The position numbers were made by a program, and so were the translations under genes. 8,232 nucleotides of DNA from Anaerolineaceae bacterium. Its GTDB lineage: Bacteria; Chloroflexota; Anaerolineae; Anaerolineales; Anaerolineaceae. Below are positions 7,125 to 8,232 of the stretch, in pieces (position 1 is the first letter of the stretch; every line of letters starts with the position of its first letter). The stretch spans positions 1 to 8,232 of the forward strand of contig WOZB01000016.1 in NCBI GenBank assembly GCA_011620445.1. The letters are read 5' to 3'. The notes beneath the pieces are model-generated. The model did no database searches. It had not been told where the DNA came from and worked only from the letters and a program-made list of their open reading frames with translations.

Positions 7125-7780
7125 TAGAAGCATTTCTTTTTGATCTGGACGGCGTATTAACCGATACCTCGGAATTTCACTTTCTGGGCTGGAAACACCT
7201 GGCAGAAGATTTAGGTCTACCCTTTTCGCGGGAAGATAATGAAGCCTTGCGCGGTGTCTCTCGGCGGGAGTCACTGGCACTCTTGCTCAAAGGCAAGGCA
7301 GTCAGCGATGAGGAAGCCCAGCAATATATGGACCGCAAAAATGGCTACTATCTGGAACTGGTTAGGCAGATGACGCCGGCCAATTTGCTGCCCGGAGCGC
7401 GGGAAATCCTGGAAGAGCTGGCATCCATGGGTTTGAAGCGCGCCATCGTCTCCTCCAGTAAGAATACACACCTGGTGCTTGAGCGTCTGCAAATTGGCGG
7501 CCTGGTGGACGGGGTGGTGGACGGGAATGCCCCTGCACGATCAAAGCCTTTCCCGGATCTTTTTATCTTGGGAGCTGCCCTATTTGCTCTGCCGGCATCA
7601 CAATGCCTTGTCGTTGAAGATGCCACTGCTGGTGTTGAAGCTGCTCATGCAGCGGGGATGAAGGCCGTCGGTCTTGGACCCTTCGAGCGGGTTGGCATGG
7701 CCGATTTGGTTTTGCCCTCCCTGGAAGGCCACAGCGCCAAGGAGATTTTGGCAGCGCTGGGAGAGTACGCACCGGGTTAG
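7121..7780 (+). CDS. pgmB: Beta-phosphoglucomutase
   Basis: A HAD-superfamily mutase that converts beta-glucose 1-phosphate to glucose 6-phosphate, the step that feeds the GH65 product into glycolysis. The 219 residues match the family length. Motif I is 'FDLDGVLTDT' with nucleophile D8 and acid/base D10. The cap domain keeps 'GVSRRESL' at 45-52, including R49 as in the Lactococcus enzyme. Motif II is 'SSSKN' (111-115), motif III is K142 in 'SKPFPDLF', and motif IV is 'VVEDATAG' with E166 and D167 for magnesium. These residues separate it from general HAD phosphatases. The ATG overlaps the GH65 stop, and the gene is the last of the operon, with a terminator-like hairpin about 50 bases downstream. 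It matches the beta anomer released by GH65 and would not process alpha-mannose 1-phosphate from GH130. Confidence 0.95.
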   Translation: MIEAFLFDLDGVLTDTSEFHFLGWKHLAEDLGLPFSREDNEALRGVSRRESLALLLKGKAVSDEEAQQYMDRKNGYYLELVRQMTPANLLPGAREILEELASMGLKRAIVSSSKNTHLVLERLQIGGLVDGVVDGNAPARSKPFPDLFILGAALFALPASQCLVVEDATAGVEAAHAAGMKAVGLGPFERVGMADLVLPSLEGHSAKEILAALGEYAPG

Positions 7781-7831
7781 AAAAACGTTAGGCCAGAAAA
7801 ATTGTACAAAGACTGGAAGGTTGTTTTGTAG

Positions 7832-7870
7832 GGGTGATTCGAGCATCTTTGCGAGGCTCACCCGCTTTTT
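7832..7870 (+). terminator. Candidate operon terminator
   Basis: GGGTGA (7832-7837) pairs with TCACCC (7858-7863). An inner TCG/CGA pairing (7839-7841 with 7852-7854) extends the stem past a small bulge. GC and then five T (7866-7870) follow, and another T-run lies at 7873-7877. It is placed about 50 bases after the pgmB stop, as expected for the end of the operon. The stem is imperfect, and the GTAGGG just before it makes a degenerate intergenic palindrome serving as terminator equally plausible. Confidence 0.55.
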
Positions 7871-7992
7871 ACTTTTTCTCGTGAAGGTACTGTAGTCGAA
7901 CAAATCCGGGTAGACTTTGCAAGAACGGCTCAGGTTGCCCTTACGCGAGACAAATTAGAATTGAAACAACGCATGTATCATTGGGAGGGGTA

Positions 7993-8010
7993 AAAACCCT
8001 TCTGGGTTTT
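7993..8010. terminator. Weak hairpin AAAACCC-TTCT-GGGTTTT
   Basis: The arms at 7993-7999 and 8004-8010 are perfectly complementary with a four-base loop. A-rich on one side and T-rich on the other, it could act as a weak terminator in either direction, but only three G:C pairs hold it. It directly follows the stop codon at 7991-7993 of the possible gene remnant. Confidence 0.35.
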
Positions 8011-8071
8011 GTAGTTCTCTTTGAATTGGTTAACGCATTTCCAGTCATTAGATGAAAAAATGGAACAATAA

Positions 8072-8099
8072 AAAATACCGGAACGCTTTTCAGCGTTCC
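8072..8099 (-). terminator. Perfect hairpin, terminator-like on the minus strand
   Basis: GGAACGCT (8080-8087) and AGCGTTCC (8092-8099) form a perfect 8-bp stem with loop TTTC. Read on the minus strand, the stem is followed within a few bases by a run of T (complement of the A-run ending at 8075), as in an intrinsic terminator for a gene entering from the right. The adjacent CCCTAC (8098-8103; GTAGGG on the minus strand) also marks it as a possible short intergenic palindromic repeat. Confidence 0.4.
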
Positions 8100-8190
8100 C
8101 TACGATTTACAGGAAACTGCCTCCGTCCGAAAATTAGACACTTTGGCTAAGCCACCCAAATTTCGTGTGTTAAAAAATGGCCAGTAGAAT

Positions 8191-8232
8191 ATGTTTGATC
8201 AGATTTATTTCCGAGAGAATGGACTTTTGCCG
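8191..8232 (+). CDS. Possible start of an unidentified gene, cut by the window edge
   Basis: An ATG at 8191 opens a frame of 14 codons (MFDQIYFRENGLLP) with no stop before the end of the window. There is no good ribosome binding site upstream. The 60-70 bases before it contain a GTCCGAAAATTAGACA segment (8125-8140) that could be the end of a mobile element, which would make this a transposase start, but nothing confirms this. The opposite strand is also open here for about 21 codons, so the direction is uncertain. Too little sequence is visible to assign a function. Confidence 0.2.
   Translation, partial: MFDQIYFRENGLLP

Larger units (their letters stand above)
7781..8190. other. Non-coding flank with hairpins and possible gene remnants
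   Basis: About 410 bases follow pgmB without a convincing complete gene. From left to right they hold a terminator-like hairpin (7832-7870), a stop-free protein-like stretch ending at 7993, a short A-rich/T-rich hairpin (7993-8010), an AT-rich segment without a clear promoter, a perfect 8-bp hairpin (8080-8099), and an A/T-rich lead-in to a possible gene start at 8191. No tRNA, CRISPR array or recognisable complete insertion sequence is seen. Confidence 0.6.

Noticed and set aside
7674..7895. 73-residue plus-strand frame spanning the end of pgmB
   Set aside because: It overlaps pgmB in another frame, runs through the terminator-like hairpin, and shows no domain-like features.
8143..8177. Promoter-like TTGGCT with a TTAAAA box before the right-edge ATG
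   Set aside because: The spacing is about 21 bases and the boxes are poor, so I do not consider it supported.

Overview
The window holds one operon-like run of seven genes, all on the + strand, for uptake and phosphorolytic breakdown of an oligosaccharide or glycoside, followed by about 450 bases of mostly non-coding flank. The order is: sugar-binding protein of a CUT1 ABC transporter (5' end outside the window), MalF/UgpA-type permease, MalG/UgpE-type permease, DUF624 (YesL-like) membrane protein, GH130 family mannoside phosphorylase, GH65 family alpha-glucoside phosphorylase, and beta-phosphoglucomutase (pgmB).

The genes are tightly packed. The permeases are 11 bases apart. The DUF624 gene starts 6 bases after the second permease. 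The DUF624 and GH130 genes overlap by 11 bases. GH65 starts 16 bases after GH130, and GH65 and pgmB overlap by 4 bases (ATGA). The only real gap inside the operon, 93 bases between the binding protein and the first permease, holds a perfect 28-base palindrome. This resembles the hairpins that separate highly expressed binding-protein genes from weakly expressed permease genes.

How the genes work together (inference from family chemistry): the binding protein captures a saccharide outside the cell and the two permeases import it, powered by an ATPase encoded elsewhere. The two cytoplasmic phosphorylases then cut it with inorganic phosphate instead of water. GH65 enzymes release beta-glucose 1-phosphate, which PgmB converts to glucose 6-phosphate. 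Phosphorylases of GH130 release alpha-mannose 1-phosphate from beta-mannosides, which would need a phosphomannomutase not seen here. The combination suggests a substrate carrying both an alpha-glucosyl and a beta-mannosyl linkage, or one transporter serving two kinds of saccharide. The exact substrate cannot be read from sequence.

The right flank (7781-8232) contains a terminator-like hairpin, a second weaker hairpin, a third perfect hairpin oriented like a minus-strand terminator, a short stop-free stretch that reads like the tail of a lost gene, and a possible gene start cut by the window edge.

The organism is a bacterium. The gene content and the GTAGGG-tagged intergenic palindromes would fit an Anaerolineae-like Chloroflexota genome, but this is a weak inference; Firmicutes and Thermotogota carry similar operons.
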